Positions 27,033 to 35,563 of a stretch of DNA of 64,000 nucleotides are shown piece after piece (position 1 is the stretch's first letter; the number at the start of each line of letters is the position of its first letter). The notes under the pieces are model-generated. The model had not been told where the DNA came from. It did no database searches and saw only the letters and a list, made by a program, of their open reading frames with translations. Source of the stretch: Delftia tsuruhatensis (lineage in GTDB: Bacteria > Pseudomonadota > Gammaproteobacteria > Burkholderiales > Burkholderiaceae_C); the NCBI RefSeq assembly GCF_903815225.1, contig NZ_LR813084.1, positions 2,708,501-2,772,500 on the forward strand, in the 5' to 3' direction. A program made the translations under genes and the position numbers.

Positions 27033-28226
27033 ATGGCGCAGGACAGGGCCCCTCGGCCTGGCCATCCCGTGGCGCTCTCTGAGTTGTTCGACACCGTGTT
27101 GGGCCAGCTGGAGCAAACAACCGGGCAGACTTCCAGCCCCGCCGCGGACGGTTTTCTTTACAGCGGCAATCGTCACGAAAGTGTCCCACGTGGGCTGTTT
27201 CTCGACCGCCGCCTCACCCCCCTGGAGCGCAATGCCTGGCAAGTTTTTCGCCTGCTGCTCAATGACGACGGGGTCACCGCGCTGCCCACCTATGAGCAGT
27301 TGCGCCCCTGGTTGACCGCCATGCCCTGTGGCCCACAAGCCTCCCATGAGACGGTGGCGCGCGCGCTCACCCTGCTGCGCTTGACCCGTTGGCTAAGCCT
27401 AGTACGCCGCAGGCGCGACCCGAAGAGCGGTCGGATACAGGGCAACCTCTATGTGCTGCACGACGAACCGCTGACGCCGTTTGAAGCCATGCAGCTCGAC
27501 CCCGACTACTTGGGCTTGGTCAACCACGCACTGAGTCATGCGGCGAAGGCCGTGCAGGTCGTCGGTCTGCACACCCTCACCGAGCTCGCGGACGATCCGT
27601 TGCTCGCCGGGCGTTCGCTGCCAACGCGCCTTCAGGTGCTGGCACGCCGCCTCGAATTGCAGGGCCGCCTGGGGGCGACTTATCCACAGTCCGGCCGCGA
27701 TCACGATTCCGAAGACGGTGCCAACGGCCAGCCTCACCCGCCTGGGCAGCCGTCTTCGGATGGCGAAGTCGGAACCCGCGCCAACGCCAACGCCTCACTT
27801 CGCCATCCGAAGACGGGGCGTACTGTACGTAGTGAAAGTATTCAAGAAATACGTACCGTACCGCGCGTCAGTCCAGGGCCCGGCTTACGCCTGCCGGAAC
27901 GCTTCACTCGCCTGACCCAGGCCCAGCAAGCCGCCGCCATGGTCGCCTTGCAGCCGGTGGAGGCAGCGCTGCGCCAAGCCGTGCTCGACGAATGGGCAGC
28001 GCGTTGCGCCGGTCAAGCCGTGCGCAATCCCACCAGCTACTTGTTCGGCCTGATCCAGCGCGCCATTCATGGGGAATTCAATCCGTGGATCGTTGAAGGC
28101 AAGCCGTCCCGAACACCCCTGCCGGCATCCGCGCCAGCAGTCGCGCCAACCCCGAAGCCAGTGGCTTCACCCGAAATCGTCAAGCTGCACCTGGCCCGAT
28201 TGCGCGAGCTGATCAACCGACGCTGA
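27033..28226 (+). CDS. STY4528 family pathogenicity island replication protein
   Basis: 397 aa, starting three bases after the DUF2857 stop. Conserved N-terminal blocks (PRGLFLDRRLTPLERNAWQVFRLLLNDDG, shown in part) and a winged-helix-like SHETVARALTLLRLTRWLSLVRRRRD are typical of STY4528 proteins, needed for maintenance of SPI-7-like islands. The middle (residues about 215-275) is a low-complexity linker whose DNA carries a DnaA box and a perfect 20-bp inverted repeat. I infer that the gene embeds an origin; the protein probably binds it. Confidence 0.85.
   Translation: MAQDRAPRPGHPVALSELFDTVLGQLEQTTGQTSSPAADGFLYSGNRHESVPRGLFLDRRLTPLERNAWQVFRLLLNDDGVTALPTYEQLRPWLTAMPCGPQASHETVARALTLLRLTRWLSLVRRRRDPKSGRIQGNLYVLHDEPLTPFEAMQLDPDYLGLVNHALSHAAKAVQVVGLHTLTELADDPLLAGRSLPTRLQVLARRLELQGRLGATYPQSGRDHDSEDGANGQPHPPGQPSSDGEVGTRANANASLRHPKTGRTVRSESIQEIRTVPRVSPGPGLRLPERFTRLTQAQQAAAMVALQPVEAALRQAVLDEWAARCAGQAVRNPTSYLFGLIQRAIHGEFNPWIVEGKPSRTPLPASAPAVAPTPKPVASPEIVKLHLARLRELINRR
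27680..27860. other. Candidate ICE replication origin (DnaA box plus inverted repeats)
   Basis: Three elements sit together inside the STY4528 coding frame. TTATCCACA at 27680-27688 matches the strict DnaA-box consensus. A perfect 20-bp inverted repeat has arms 27750-27769 and 27797-27816 around a 27-base loop, with part of the arm (CCGAAGACGG) repeated at 27709-27718. CGTACTGTACG (27819-27829) and CGTACCGTAC (about 27850-27859) flank a 20-base AT-rich stretch. The coding sequence here is linker, so the DNA signal is not explained by protein conservation. Confidence 0.5.
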
Positions 28227-28232
28227 GCACCA

Positions 28233-28255
28233 AAGCTATCCCCAGGGGATAGCTT
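28233..28255. promoter_or_regulatory. Perfect 11-bp palindrome upstream of TIGR03761 gene
   Basis: AAGCTATCCCC and GGGGATAGCTT are exact reverse complements separated by one A. It lies seven bases after the STY4528 stop and about 100 bases before the next start. It lacks a following T-run, so a protein-binding operator or iteron is more likely than a terminator. Confidence 0.5.
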
Positions 28256-28356
28256 AATTCGTTGTTCCCGGAAGGCCGCCAGTTCCCTTTGTTGGCTGAC
28301 GGCGCACAGCGCGGGATCGAAGCTGGCCACTCACTTTTGGAAAGCGAGTCCTCAGC

Positions 28357-29157
28357 ATGGCCAGCGAACCCTTGCAACTCAATCTTGGCGCATTGCGCAG
28401 TGCGATGACCTTGACCCTGCACACCCACCACGCCTCGCGCATCTGGCACGGCCGCGCCGCTGCCGAGGGGCGTGCCGCCATCGTCGGGCTCAACGGTTAT
28501 GTGTCGGTCATGAACAAGATCAAGCGCGGCGCGGAACAAGACGACCCCTACAGCGACTGGTGGATGCTGCGCATAGAGGAGAAGCTCGACCAGACCAAAG
28601 CCACGTTGCACCAACTGCGCGAGAGCGTCGAGCAGGCGCTGTCCAGCGTGCCGCCAGAGCTGTCTCTCGGAGAGAACCTGAATGTGCAGCCGGTCAAACT
28701 GCCGCTGTTTGTCAACGCGCCACTGGGCTTCGTCGCGATCTATCTACTGGCCGACTATGACGATATCGCCCGCAAGTTGATCTTGGCCCATCATGCCGCG
28801 CTGATTGACCGGTCCACCATGGAACGCTGGCTCAACGACGGCGCGCATGCACTGCGCAGCTTGTTTGCCATGGCCCAACAGTTTCGCTACACCGGTTGCA
28901 CACGCGACGACTTCGCGGCCCAGAACGCGGTGGCCAGAGCGGCCATCGAAAAATATGGTGAACTGCCACAGGATGTCCTCGAAGGTACGCGCCGTTCGCG
29001 TTTCGCGCCGCCTACGCGGCGCAGCATGCAGGCTCAGCAGCCTGAAGCGAGCACGGCTGAAAGCGCGTGCGCTGAGCCGGATGCGTTGCCGCCAGCCGAT
29101 GCTTCGTCCGCCCCCACCGAGCCCGCGGACTCTAGCGCGGGGGAGTTCCTCGAATGA
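28357..29157 (+). CDS. TIGR03761 family ICE protein
   Basis: 266 aa. The N-terminus (GALRSAMTLTLHTHHASRIWHGR) and the core (GLNGYVSVMNKI, DDPYSDWWMLRIEEKL, LGFVAIYLLADYDDIARK) define TIGR03761, a family seen only in PFGI-1-type ICEs next to DUF3158 and SSB. The C-terminal 50 residues are a variable Ala/Pro/Glu tail. Presumed part of the replication and single-stranded DNA processing module. The stop overlaps the DUF3158 start by four bases. Confidence 0.88.
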   Translation: MASEPLQLNLGALRSAMTLTLHTHHASRIWHGRAAAEGRAAIVGLNGYVSVMNKIKRGAEQDDPYSDWWMLRIEEKLDQTKATLHQLRESVEQALSSVPPELSLGENLNVQPVKLPLFVNAPLGFVAIYLLADYDDIARKLILAHHAALIDRSTMERWLNDGAHALRSLFAMAQQFRYTGCTRDDFAAQNAVARAAIEKYGELPQDVLEGTRRSRFAPPTRRSMQAQQPEASTAESACAEPDALPPADASSAPTEPADSSAGEFLE

Positions 29158-29675
29158 ACGACGCCCCCACACCTCGCTATGTCCCCGCCCTGGAACACAC
29201 CGACTTCCTGCGCTTGGAACACGCAGCCTCTCTAAAGGGCCTTTTAAAACCTTTTAAAGGTAAAGGGGCGCTCGAAGAGTGGGCCAAACAGTGCCACCTA
29301 CTGCGGGACCAACTGATCACCTTGGCCCGGCTACGGGTGCTCGCACGTGCCCGTAGCTCGCCCTTCCATTTGCTGCCCTTGGAAATGACTCAGCAAAAAA
29401 CCGCGGCCGGCACCCTCTTTCTGCGCTGGCGTAAGCACGACCGCTCGGCCATGGGTGTCGCACTGTGGCAGGAACTGATGGCCAGCCCCTGCCTACCCGC
29501 CAACCTGCTGGCCGACCTGTTGGCCCTGGAGCAGCAGCGCGTCCTGCTGAACATGCAGATCAGCCTGTTGCACACCCTGGGCCGCCAAGCCCAGGAATGC
29601 GCGGACAAGATGGGCCGCGCCGAAGACACCTATCTGCGGCAAATCCATCGGTCAACCAACACCCGCGCCAAGTAA
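29154..29675 (+). CDS. DUF3158 family ICE protein
   Basis: 173 aa. The ATG overlaps the TIGR03761 stop (ATGA). Features such as LKGLLKPFKGKGALEEWA, LARLRVLARARSSPFHLLPLEM and TLFLRWRKHDRSAMG fit DUF3158. The basic and aromatic character is consistent with DNA binding, but that has not been tested for this family as far as I know. Fixed neighbour of TIGR03761 and SSB. Confidence 0.85.
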   Translation: MNDAPTPRYVPALEHTDFLRLEHAASLKGLLKPFKGKGALEEWAKQCHLLRDQLITLARLRVLARARSSPFHLLPLEMTQQKTAAGTLFLRWRKHDRSAMGVALWQELMASPCLPANLLADLLALEQQRVLLNMQISLLHTLGRQAQECADKMGRAEDTYLRQIHRSTNTRAK

Positions 29676-29726
29676 GACCCGCCACCAGGCCCAAGTAACG
29701 CAACTGACCTTGTTGGAGACTGCACC

Positions 29727-30131
29727 ATGAGCACGCATTTTTTCGCTGAAGGCAACATTGGCTCGGCGCCCGAACTCAAAGAGTTCACCAATGACAACGA
29801 AGAACCGACCCGGCTCCTGCGGCTGAACGTGTACTTCGACAACCCAGTGCCCAAGCGCGATGGTTCGTTCGAAGATCGCGGTGGGTTTTGGGCGCCGGTG
29901 GAACTGTGGCATCGCGACGCGGACCAATGGGCTGGCCTGTACCAAAAAGGCATGCGCGTGCTGGTGGAGGGCCGCGCCGTGCGCGACGAATGGACCGACG
30001 CCGAGGACAACGAGCGCGTCACGTTCAAGATCGAGGCGCGCCGGGTTGGCATCCTGCCGTTTCGGCTGGAGTCCGTGAAACTCTCCGGCAAGAAACCCAG
30101 CGCGGCCGAGCCACCGCCAGCGACGGCCTGA
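29727..30131 (+). CDS. ssb: Single-stranded DNA-binding protein (ICE type)
   Basis: 134 aa. MSTHFFAEGNIGSAPELKEF, then LLRLNVYFDN, DRGGFWAPVELWHRDA and KGMRVLVEGR make an OB-fold SSB of the ICE-borne family. The acidic C-terminal tip of classical SSB (DDDIPF) is missing; the protein ends in Ala/Thr-rich residues, so recruitment of host partners by that tip is not expected. It probably coats transfer or replication intermediates of the element. A TTGGAGA ribosome-binding site lies upstream. Confidence 0.9.
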   Translation: MSTHFFAEGNIGSAPELKEFTNDNEEPTRLLRLNVYFDNPVPKRDGSFEDRGGFWAPVELWHRDADQWAGLYQKGMRVLVEGRAVRDEWTDAEDNERVTFKIEARRVGILPFRLESVKLSGKKPSAAEPPPATA

Positions 30132-30184
30132 CAGCCACGGCGGCGGTTCGTCGAGCGGGGTGTGGCACTGGTCAAACCATGGAT

Positions 30185-30469
30185 TCACGGCGCAATGCCG
30201 CGCAGGTCCAATTCCCAAAGCAGTCGCGTGCGATCAGTGCGCGCCACATCACGCCAGTCCCGATCAGAGCAGGCACCTTCCAGCGCCCACAGCATATTCA
30301 GGCTGACGGCCAAGCCCGCCCGAACCAGACGCTCGTACGCGTCGACGGCCCCCGTGCCGCGTAGCTGCTCAACGCTGGTGATACCAACCTGAGCGAGCCA
30401 CCCAACGCTACGCGGCCCCAGACCCCGAAGTTGGTCGAGCGCTTGCGGCTGCTCGGGTTGTTCCGACAT
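30185..30469 (-). CDS. TfoX C-terminal-domain-like HhH protein
   Basis: 94 aa from the Met at 30469. The sequence LDQLRGLGPRSVGWLAQVGITSVEQLRGTGAVDAYERL is a helix-hairpin-helix as in the C-terminal domain of TfoX/Sxy; the N-terminal TfoX domain is absent. It is transcribed against its neighbours, between ssb and topB. TfoX controls competence in other bacteria, but stand-alone TfoX-C proteins have no settled role; DNA binding is the likely property. Confidence 0.75.
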   Translation of the reverse strand: MSEQPEQPQALDQLRGLGPRSVGWLAQVGITSVEQLRGTGAVDAYERLVRAGLAVSLNMLWALEGACSDRDWRDVARTDRTRLLWELDLRGIAP

Positions 30470-30602
30470 GTTGACACCCTCCACGTAGATCGGTTTCGCG
30501 CCGCTGTTCCAGACAACCGCGGCTACGCATTCTTTGCTGCGGGTGATGACCCACCCGAACATAGTGCCCACAACAGCCTGTCGATTGCTTGTTGGGGGGA
30601 CT

Positions 30603-32606
30603 ATGCGGTTGTATCTATGCGAAAAGCCCTCGCAAGGCAAAGACATTGCACGTATCCTCGGCGCCAGCCAGAAAGGCACCGGCTGCATCCGCGGCAGCGG
30701 CATAGTCGTCACCTGGTGCATTGGCCACCTGCTGGAAGCCGCCCCGCCCGAAGCCTACGACGAGCAGTACCAACGCTGGTCCATCGAACACCTGCCGATT
30801 GTTCCCGAGCGTTGGCGGGTCGAAGTCAAACCCAAGACCGCCGCGCAATTCACAGTGGTGCGCCAACTGCTGGGCCAAGCCAGCGAGTTGGTGATCGCCA
30901 CGGACGCGGAACGCGAAGGCGAGCTGATTGCCCGCGAAATCATTGAACTGTGCGGCTACCGTGGACCCATTCAACGCCTATGGTTATCAGCCCTCAATGA
31001 TGCCTCGATTCGCAGCGCCTTGAGCGCCCTGCGACCCGGCGCGCAAACCGAGACGCTGTACCTCTCGGCGCTGGCGCGCTCGCGCGCCGACTGGTTGATC
31101 GGCATGAACCTCACCCGCCTGTTCACCCTGTTGGGGCGCCAGGCCGGCTACTCCGGTGTGCTGTCGGTGGGGCGGGTGCAGACTCCGACTCTGAAATTAG
31201 TGGTCGAACGTGATCGGCAGATTGCGGCCTTCGTCTGTGTGCCGTTCTGGGCCAACGAGGTCCACTTGTCCAGTGCTGGACAGCCATTCATTGGCGCCTG
31301 GCTCGCGCCGCAATCAGGCAGTGACGCAGCTGGGCGTTGTCTTCAAGAGCCGTTGGCACGCCAAGCGCTGGAGCGAATGCGCGCGGCGGGCACGGCCCAG
31401 GTCATCGCGATCGAAACAGAGCGGGTGCGCGAAGCGCCGCCCTTGCCGTTTGACCTGAGCACACTGCAAGAGGTGTGCTCCAAGCAGCTGGGCCTGGAGG
31501 TTCAGGAAACCCTGGACCTTGCCCAGTCCCTGTACGAAAAACACAAAGCCACGACCTATCCACGCTCCGGCTCGGCCTATCTACCGGAAAACATGCTGGC
31601 TGAGGCGCCTACCGTACTGGCAAGCCTGCTCAAAACCGATCCCGCCTTGGCGCCGCTCATGACTCAGTTGGATCACACCCAGCGCTCGCGGGCCTGGAAC
31701 GATGGCAAGGTCGGCGCGCACCACGGCATCATCCCGACCCTGGAGCCGAGCAACCTGTCAGCCATGAGTGACAAGGAGCTGGCGGTCTACCTGCTGATCC
31801 GAGCCCACTATCTCGCCCAGTTCTTGCCACACCATGAGTACCAACGCAGCCGCGCGCAACTCACCTGTGGTGGCGAGCAATTGCAGGCCCTGGGCAAACA
31901 AATCCTGGTCCCCGGCTGGCGCCACGTGTTGAGCGCCACCCCCACGGTCGATATCGGCGAAGCCGCTGGACCTCGCCACCAAGTGCTCCCCGCGCTGCAC
32001 ACGGGGCTGACGTGTCAGGTGCTCAGTGTTGAACTCAAGGCGCTCGAAACCCAACCGCCGAAGCCCTTCACCCAGGGTGAATTGATCAAAGCCATGAAGG
32101 GCATCGCCAAACACGTGAGCGACCCACGCTTGCAACAGATCCTCCAGGACACGGCCGGCATCGGCACCGAGGCCACGCGCGCCAACATCATCGGCGGCTT
32201 ACTCATGCGCGGCTACCTGGTGCAGAAGGGCCGGGCCGTGCATGCCTCGGCGGCGGCCCATACCCTGATTGGCAGCGTGCCCACCGCGATTGCCGACCCT
32301 GGCACCACGGCCGTGTGGGAGCAGGCGCTGGACCTGATCGAAAGTGGGCAACTGTCGCTCGAAAGCTTTCTCGCCAAACAAGCCGCGTGGTTGGTGCAAC
32401 TGGTGCAGCGCTACCGCGCCACTGCGTTGCCCATCGAGGTCGCGCCAGGTCCGGCATGCCCTCAATGCGGCGCCGCGACGCGCCAGCGCCAGGGTAAGAA
32501 CGGCGCGTTCTGGTCATGCAGCCGCTACCCGGCGTGCAACGGCACAGTGGCCGTGGCAGACCAAAGGGCCGCGCGCAAGCGCGGTGGCAGGCGCCAAGCG
32601 CCCTGA
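30603..32606 (+). CDS. topB: DNA topoisomerase III
   Basis: 667 aa. The Toprim core (MRLYLCEKPSQGKDIA, then DAEREGELI) and the active-site Tyr319 in KATTYPRSGSAYL identify a type IA topoisomerase of the TopB class. A C-terminal Cys4-like zinc finger (CPQCGAATR...CSRYPACNG) is present. ICE copies of topB sit beside ssb and are thought to resolve catenated or single-stranded intermediates. The ATG at 30603 was chosen because the conserved N-terminus starts there; the frame is open 69 bases farther upstream. Confidence 0.95.
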   Translation: MRLYLCEKPSQGKDIARILGASQKGTGCIRGSGIVVTWCIGHLLEAAPPEAYDEQYQRWSIEHLPIVPERWRVEVKPKTAAQFTVVRQLLGQASELVIATDAEREGELIAREIIELCGYRGPIQRLWLSALNDASIRSALSALRPGAQTETLYLSALARSRADWLIGMNLTRLFTLLGRQAGYSGVLSVGRVQTPTLKLVVERDRQIAAFVCVPFWANEVHLSSAGQPFIGAWLAPQSGSDAAGRCLQEPLARQALERMRAAGTAQVIAIETERVREAPPLPFDLSTLQEVCSKQLGLEVQETLDLAQSLYEKHKATTYPRSGSAYLPENMLAEAPTVLASLLKTDPALAPLMTQLDHTQRSRAWNDGKVGAHHGIIPTLEPSNLSAMSDKELAVYLLIRAHYLAQFLPHHEYQRSRAQLTCGGEQLQALGKQILVPGWRHVLSATPTVDIGEAAGPRHQVLPALHTGLTCQVLSVELKALETQPPKPFTQGELIKAMKGIAKHVSDPRLQQILQDTAGIGTEATRANIIGGLLMRGYLVQKGRAVHASAAAHTLIGSVPTAIADPGTTAVWEQALDLIESGQLSLESFLAKQAAWLVQLVQRYRATALPIEVAPGPACPQCGAATRQRQGKNGAFWSCSRYPACNGTVAVADQRAARKRGGRRQAP

Positions 32607-33113
32607 ATCAGCAACTTTCGCTGCGCCCGCAGCCCGATGACACACCCCTCGTCTTCGGCAATGCGGTACGCCCTCGCGCATGCATCCTTCGCCAAGAGTG
32701 CGCGTCTCGCTGCCAACCTGTGGCCACGAGTAAGAAGGAGACTGTTCCTTGATGCGTGCCCCGCGCGTCCGTCTGATCGCTTTCCCCTCGTCCACCGAGT
32801 TGGGTTCCCTGGTGCCTCGGCTCCCGAGGCAGTAGGAGACCCAACCTGGTCGACGGTAATCAGTGCCGGCGCCCGCCGGCGGAATAACGGGCTCCTTTTG
32901 TGCGCGGATGTGTGCCAAACGATACCGACCCCAGCCACGAAACGGGTCGGGTGCGAATGCTGAGCCAACGCCAGGTGCTACCGAGAACCGCGCGGTGTAT
33001 CAGCCCATGGGTGGTTGCTTGCTCTTAAGCCGAACGCGCTGATGCCTTCGGCCCCTTTTTCCCGCGTACCGCCCCCTGCCAAGCCCATACCCCAACCGAT
33101 AGGAGTAAGCAAC
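32607..33113. other. Intergenic region with nested hairpins
   Basis: 507 bases without a convincing gene. Hairpin 1 (32799-32845) has an outer stem GTTGGGT/ACCCAAC and an inner stem TGCCTCGG/CCGAGGCA with a CTC loop. Hairpin 2 is GCCGGCG-CC-CGCCGGC (32865-32880). Hairpin 3 is CCGACCC...GGGTCGG (32925-32950). AGGAG at 33101 is the ribosome-binding site of the methyltransferase. The three hairpins in tandem suggest a structured RNA, for example a leader or small RNA. Confidence 0.5.
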
Positions 33114-34490
33114 ATGCCCTTGCTGCCCGATCCAACCTTTGAGTACGCCAGCATCTGTAGCGGTATCGAGGCCGTGAGCCTCGCTTGGCGGCCCCTGGGG
33201 CTACTGCCCGCGTGGTTTGCCGAGATCGATCCGTTTGCCTGCGCGCTACTCGCGCACCGCTACCCGAGCGTCGCCAACCTCGGGGACATGACGCGGATCG
33301 CCCCGCAAGTGCGCACCGGCACTGTCACCGCACCTGACATCTTGGTCGGTGGCACCCCTTGCCAATCGTTCAGCCTTGCCGGCGCGCGCCGTGGCTTGGC
33401 TGACCCACGCGGCACCTTGACCCTCGACTATGTGGAGCTCGCCAATGCCATCGACCAAACCCGTACGGCAAGCCGCCGCAAAGCGGCAACCATCGTCTGG
33501 GAAAACGTGCCCGGCGTGCTCAGCGACCGCACCAACGCCTTTGGCTGCTTGCTGGGCGCACTGGCCGGCGAACGCCAGGCGCTGCAACCGCCAGGGTCGC
33601 GATGGACGCACGTGGGTTACGTGTCTGGCCCCCAACGGCGCATCGCCTGGCGTGTCCTCGACGCTCAATATTTCGGCCTCGCCCAACGACGCAAGCGCGT
33701 GTTTCTTGTGGCAAGTGGTCGAGACGACCTCGATCCCGCCACGGTACTTTTTGAGCCCGAGGGCCTGCTTGGGCATCCTCGCGCGAGCCCAACGCCAGGG
33801 CAAGAAACTGCCCACGCTGCTGCACCATGCCCTGCGCCAACAGGCGGGTATCCGGCCGGGGCAGTGACCCATGGCCGGCCCAGCATGGGCTTCGCTGTAG
33901 GCAATGGCCACGGCCCGACGCCGATCGCGACGACCCTGCTGGCGGGCGGCCCCAAGCTCGACGTCAATACTGAAACCTTCATCGTGCAAACGCTTGCCGG
34001 TGGGCTCTATGCACCAGTGCCCAGAGCCTTTGCGGAAAACGCGCGCGGCGAGGTGCGCCTGGTATCGGGCCAGGGGCAAATCAGCAGCACGCTCGCTACC
34101 GGCGGCGGTAAACCTGGACAGGGCTTGCCCGTGGTGTTCTATCCCGCGCCGCTGACGGGTCCAGCTCCGCACCACGACCCCAAGACGGCCATCGCGCCGA
34201 CCCTGCGTGCCTGTCGAGGCGGCGGCCCAGATGCGCTCCTCCCCAGCTACCACGAGCACCTGCAACTGGAGTGGCAAGCGCCGAACGGGACCGATTGGGC
34301 GCAATGGCGGGTGCGGCGCTTGATGCCGGTGGAATGCGAACGTTTGCAGGGCATGCCTGATGACTACACCTGGGTGCCGTACCGCGGTCAACCAGCCACG
34401 GATCACCCTCGCTACAAAGCCATCGGCAATTCCATGGCGGTGCCGTGTATGGCTTGGCTGGGCCAGCGCTTGGTGCAGTGCATGCAATAG
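33114..34490 (+). CDS. C5-cytosine DNA methyltransferase (orphan)
   Basis: 458 aa. The ATG at 33114 has AGGAG eight bases upstream and begins where conserved motif I (ASICSGIEAVSLAW) follows. The catalytic Cys83 lies in GGTPCQSF, motif VI is ENVPG, motif VIII is QRRKRVFLV, and the C-terminal motif X region (GNSMAVPCMAWLG) is intact. It transfers methyl from S-adenosylmethionine to C5 of cytosine in DNA. The target-recognition region (about residues 225-380) cannot be read for specificity. No restriction endonuclease is adjacent, so it is an orphan, perhaps anti-restriction for the ICE. Confidence 0.93.
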   Translation: MPLLPDPTFEYASICSGIEAVSLAWRPLGLLPAWFAEIDPFACALLAHRYPSVANLGDMTRIAPQVRTGTVTAPDILVGGTPCQSFSLAGARRGLADPRGTLTLDYVELANAIDQTRTASRRKAATIVWENVPGVLSDRTNAFGCLLGALAGERQALQPPGSRWTHVGYVSGPQRRIAWRVLDAQYFGLAQRRKRVFLVASGRDDLDPATVLFEPEGLLGHPRASPTPGQETAHAAAPCPAPTGGYPAGAVTHGRPSMGFAVGNGHGPTPIATTLLAGGPKLDVNTETFIVQTLAGGLYAPVPRAFAENARGEVRLVSGQGQISSTLATGGGKPGQGLPVVFYPAPLTGPAPHHDPKTAIAPTLRACRGGGPDALLPSYHEHLQLEWQAPNGTDWAQWRVRRLMPVECERLQGMPDDYTWVPYRGQPATDHPRYKAIGNSMAVPCMAWLGQRLVQCMQ

Positions 34491-34625
34491 CGCAAACATG
34501 CCCATACACATTGTTTGCTGACTTCGCGCGGGCGGCGGGCGATGCTGACCACGACCCGCGCCCAACCAGGGGCTTCATCCTTGAGGAGTACACCACTCAT
34601 GAGCTTGCGCCCAACTTTATTTCAC

Positions 34626-34654
34626 TTGCGAAGTGTAAGGTTAAGCCTTACACT
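34626..34654 (+). promoter_or_regulatory. higBA promoter with operator
   Basis: TTGCGA at 34626 and TACACT at 34649, 17 bases apart, form a plausible -35/-10 pair. A 9-bp perfect inverted repeat AGTGTAAGG (34632-34640) and CCTTACACT (34646-34654) fills the space between and covers the -10 box. HigA-type antitoxins usually bind such a palindrome to repress their own operon. Confidence 0.55.
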
Positions 34655-34663
34655 GAAGCCGCT

Positions 34664-34942
34664 GTGATCCGCTCCTTTCGCCACAAGGGGCTGCGAGCGC
34701 TGTATCTGAATGGCGACGTATCTGGCGTGCGTCCCGACCACGTTCGCCGGCTCCTGCGCTTGCTGGCGTCCTTGGATGTGGCTCAGGTTCCCAGCGACAT
34801 GGGCCGTCCTGGCAGCCACCTGCACCCACTGAAGGGTGATTTGGCCGGGTACTGGGCGGTCAGTGTTTCTGGCAATTGGCGGATCATCTTTCGGTTCGAC
34901 GGCTGCGATGTGGAGCTTGTTGACTACCTTGACTATCACTAG
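34664..34942 (+). CDS. higB: HigB-type toxin (RelE superfamily)
   Basis: 92 aa starting at GTG 34664, which follows the operator directly. The sequence IRSFRHKGLRALY, then LRLLASLDVAQVPSDMG, LHPLKGDLAGYWAVSVSGNWRIIFRFDG and LVDYLDYH is the HigB family, ribosome-dependent mRNA endonucleases. The catalytic basic and aromatic residues in the C-terminal strand segment are present. The antitoxin gene follows after nine bases, in the toxin-first order typical of higBA. Confidence 0.92.
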   Translation: MIRSFRHKGLRALYLNGDVSGVRPDHVRRLLRLLASLDVAQVPSDMGRPGSHLHPLKGDLAGYWAVSVSGNWRIIFRFDGCDVELVDYLDYH

Positions 34943-34951
34943 GAGGCTCCT

Positions 34952-35236
34952 ATGGCCATGCACAATCCTCCCCACCCTGGCGAGGCGTTGCGCGAGGATG
35001 TGCTACCAGCACTCGATATGACCGTGGCCGCATTGGCCAGGCATATCGGCTACTCGCGCGGCCAACTCTCCACCGTCCTCAACTGCCGCGCGGCCATCAG
35101 CGCCGATCTGGCCCATCGCCTGGAACTCGCCGGGCTGGGCAGCGCGCGCCAATATCTGGCCGAGCAGGCGGCCTACGATTTGTGGCAAGCCGAACACCGC
35201 GAACATCCCCCGATCACCCGCCTTCAGTTCGCCTAA
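34952..35236 (+). CDS. higA: HigA-type antitoxin
   Basis: 94 aa. An Xre-type helix-turn-helix is visible (MHNPPHPGEALREDVLPAL, TVAALARHIGYSRGQLSTVLNCRAAIS). It neutralises HigB and should repress the operon at the palindrome overlapping the promoter. AGGAGG lies upstream of its ATG. A rho-independent terminator follows 16 bases after the stop. The pair probably stabilises the ICE. Confidence 0.93.
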   Translation: MAMHNPPHPGEALREDVLPALDMTVAALARHIGYSRGQLSTVLNCRAAISADLAHRLELAGLGSARQYLAEQAAYDLWQAEHREHPPITRLQFA

Positions 35237-35252
35237 CGTCTTCTCGCCTTAC

Positions 35253-35281
35253 AGCCTCGCCAATCAAGCGAGGCTTTTTTT
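35253..35281 (+). terminator. Terminator after higBA
   Basis: AGCCTCGC and GCGAGGCT form an 8-bp stem with the loop CAATCAA, followed by a run of T residues. A standard rho-independent terminator. Confidence 0.85.
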
Positions 35282-35563
35282 CGTCTCCCGCCAATCGGTA
35301 CGCCGCCAATGCGTATTGGCGACTGACGGGCTTTTGCCCAAGTTGGATGCTGTGCTCCATGCGTTGCTGACGGCGTCAGCACCATGCCAGCAGCCCAGGG
35401 TCTTCAGGCTGCCGTGGGGTTTCCCCATGGGACTCAGACGTTCTCACTCGCATCACGCTCGCGTTCAACCGTTCGCCTGAGCACGATGCACTTGTTCAAC
35501 CACCCGCGGGAGCCGCCATCCCGCTGTGGGCCTTGGCATTCTCGCGACTTCAGGAGCGTTTCC

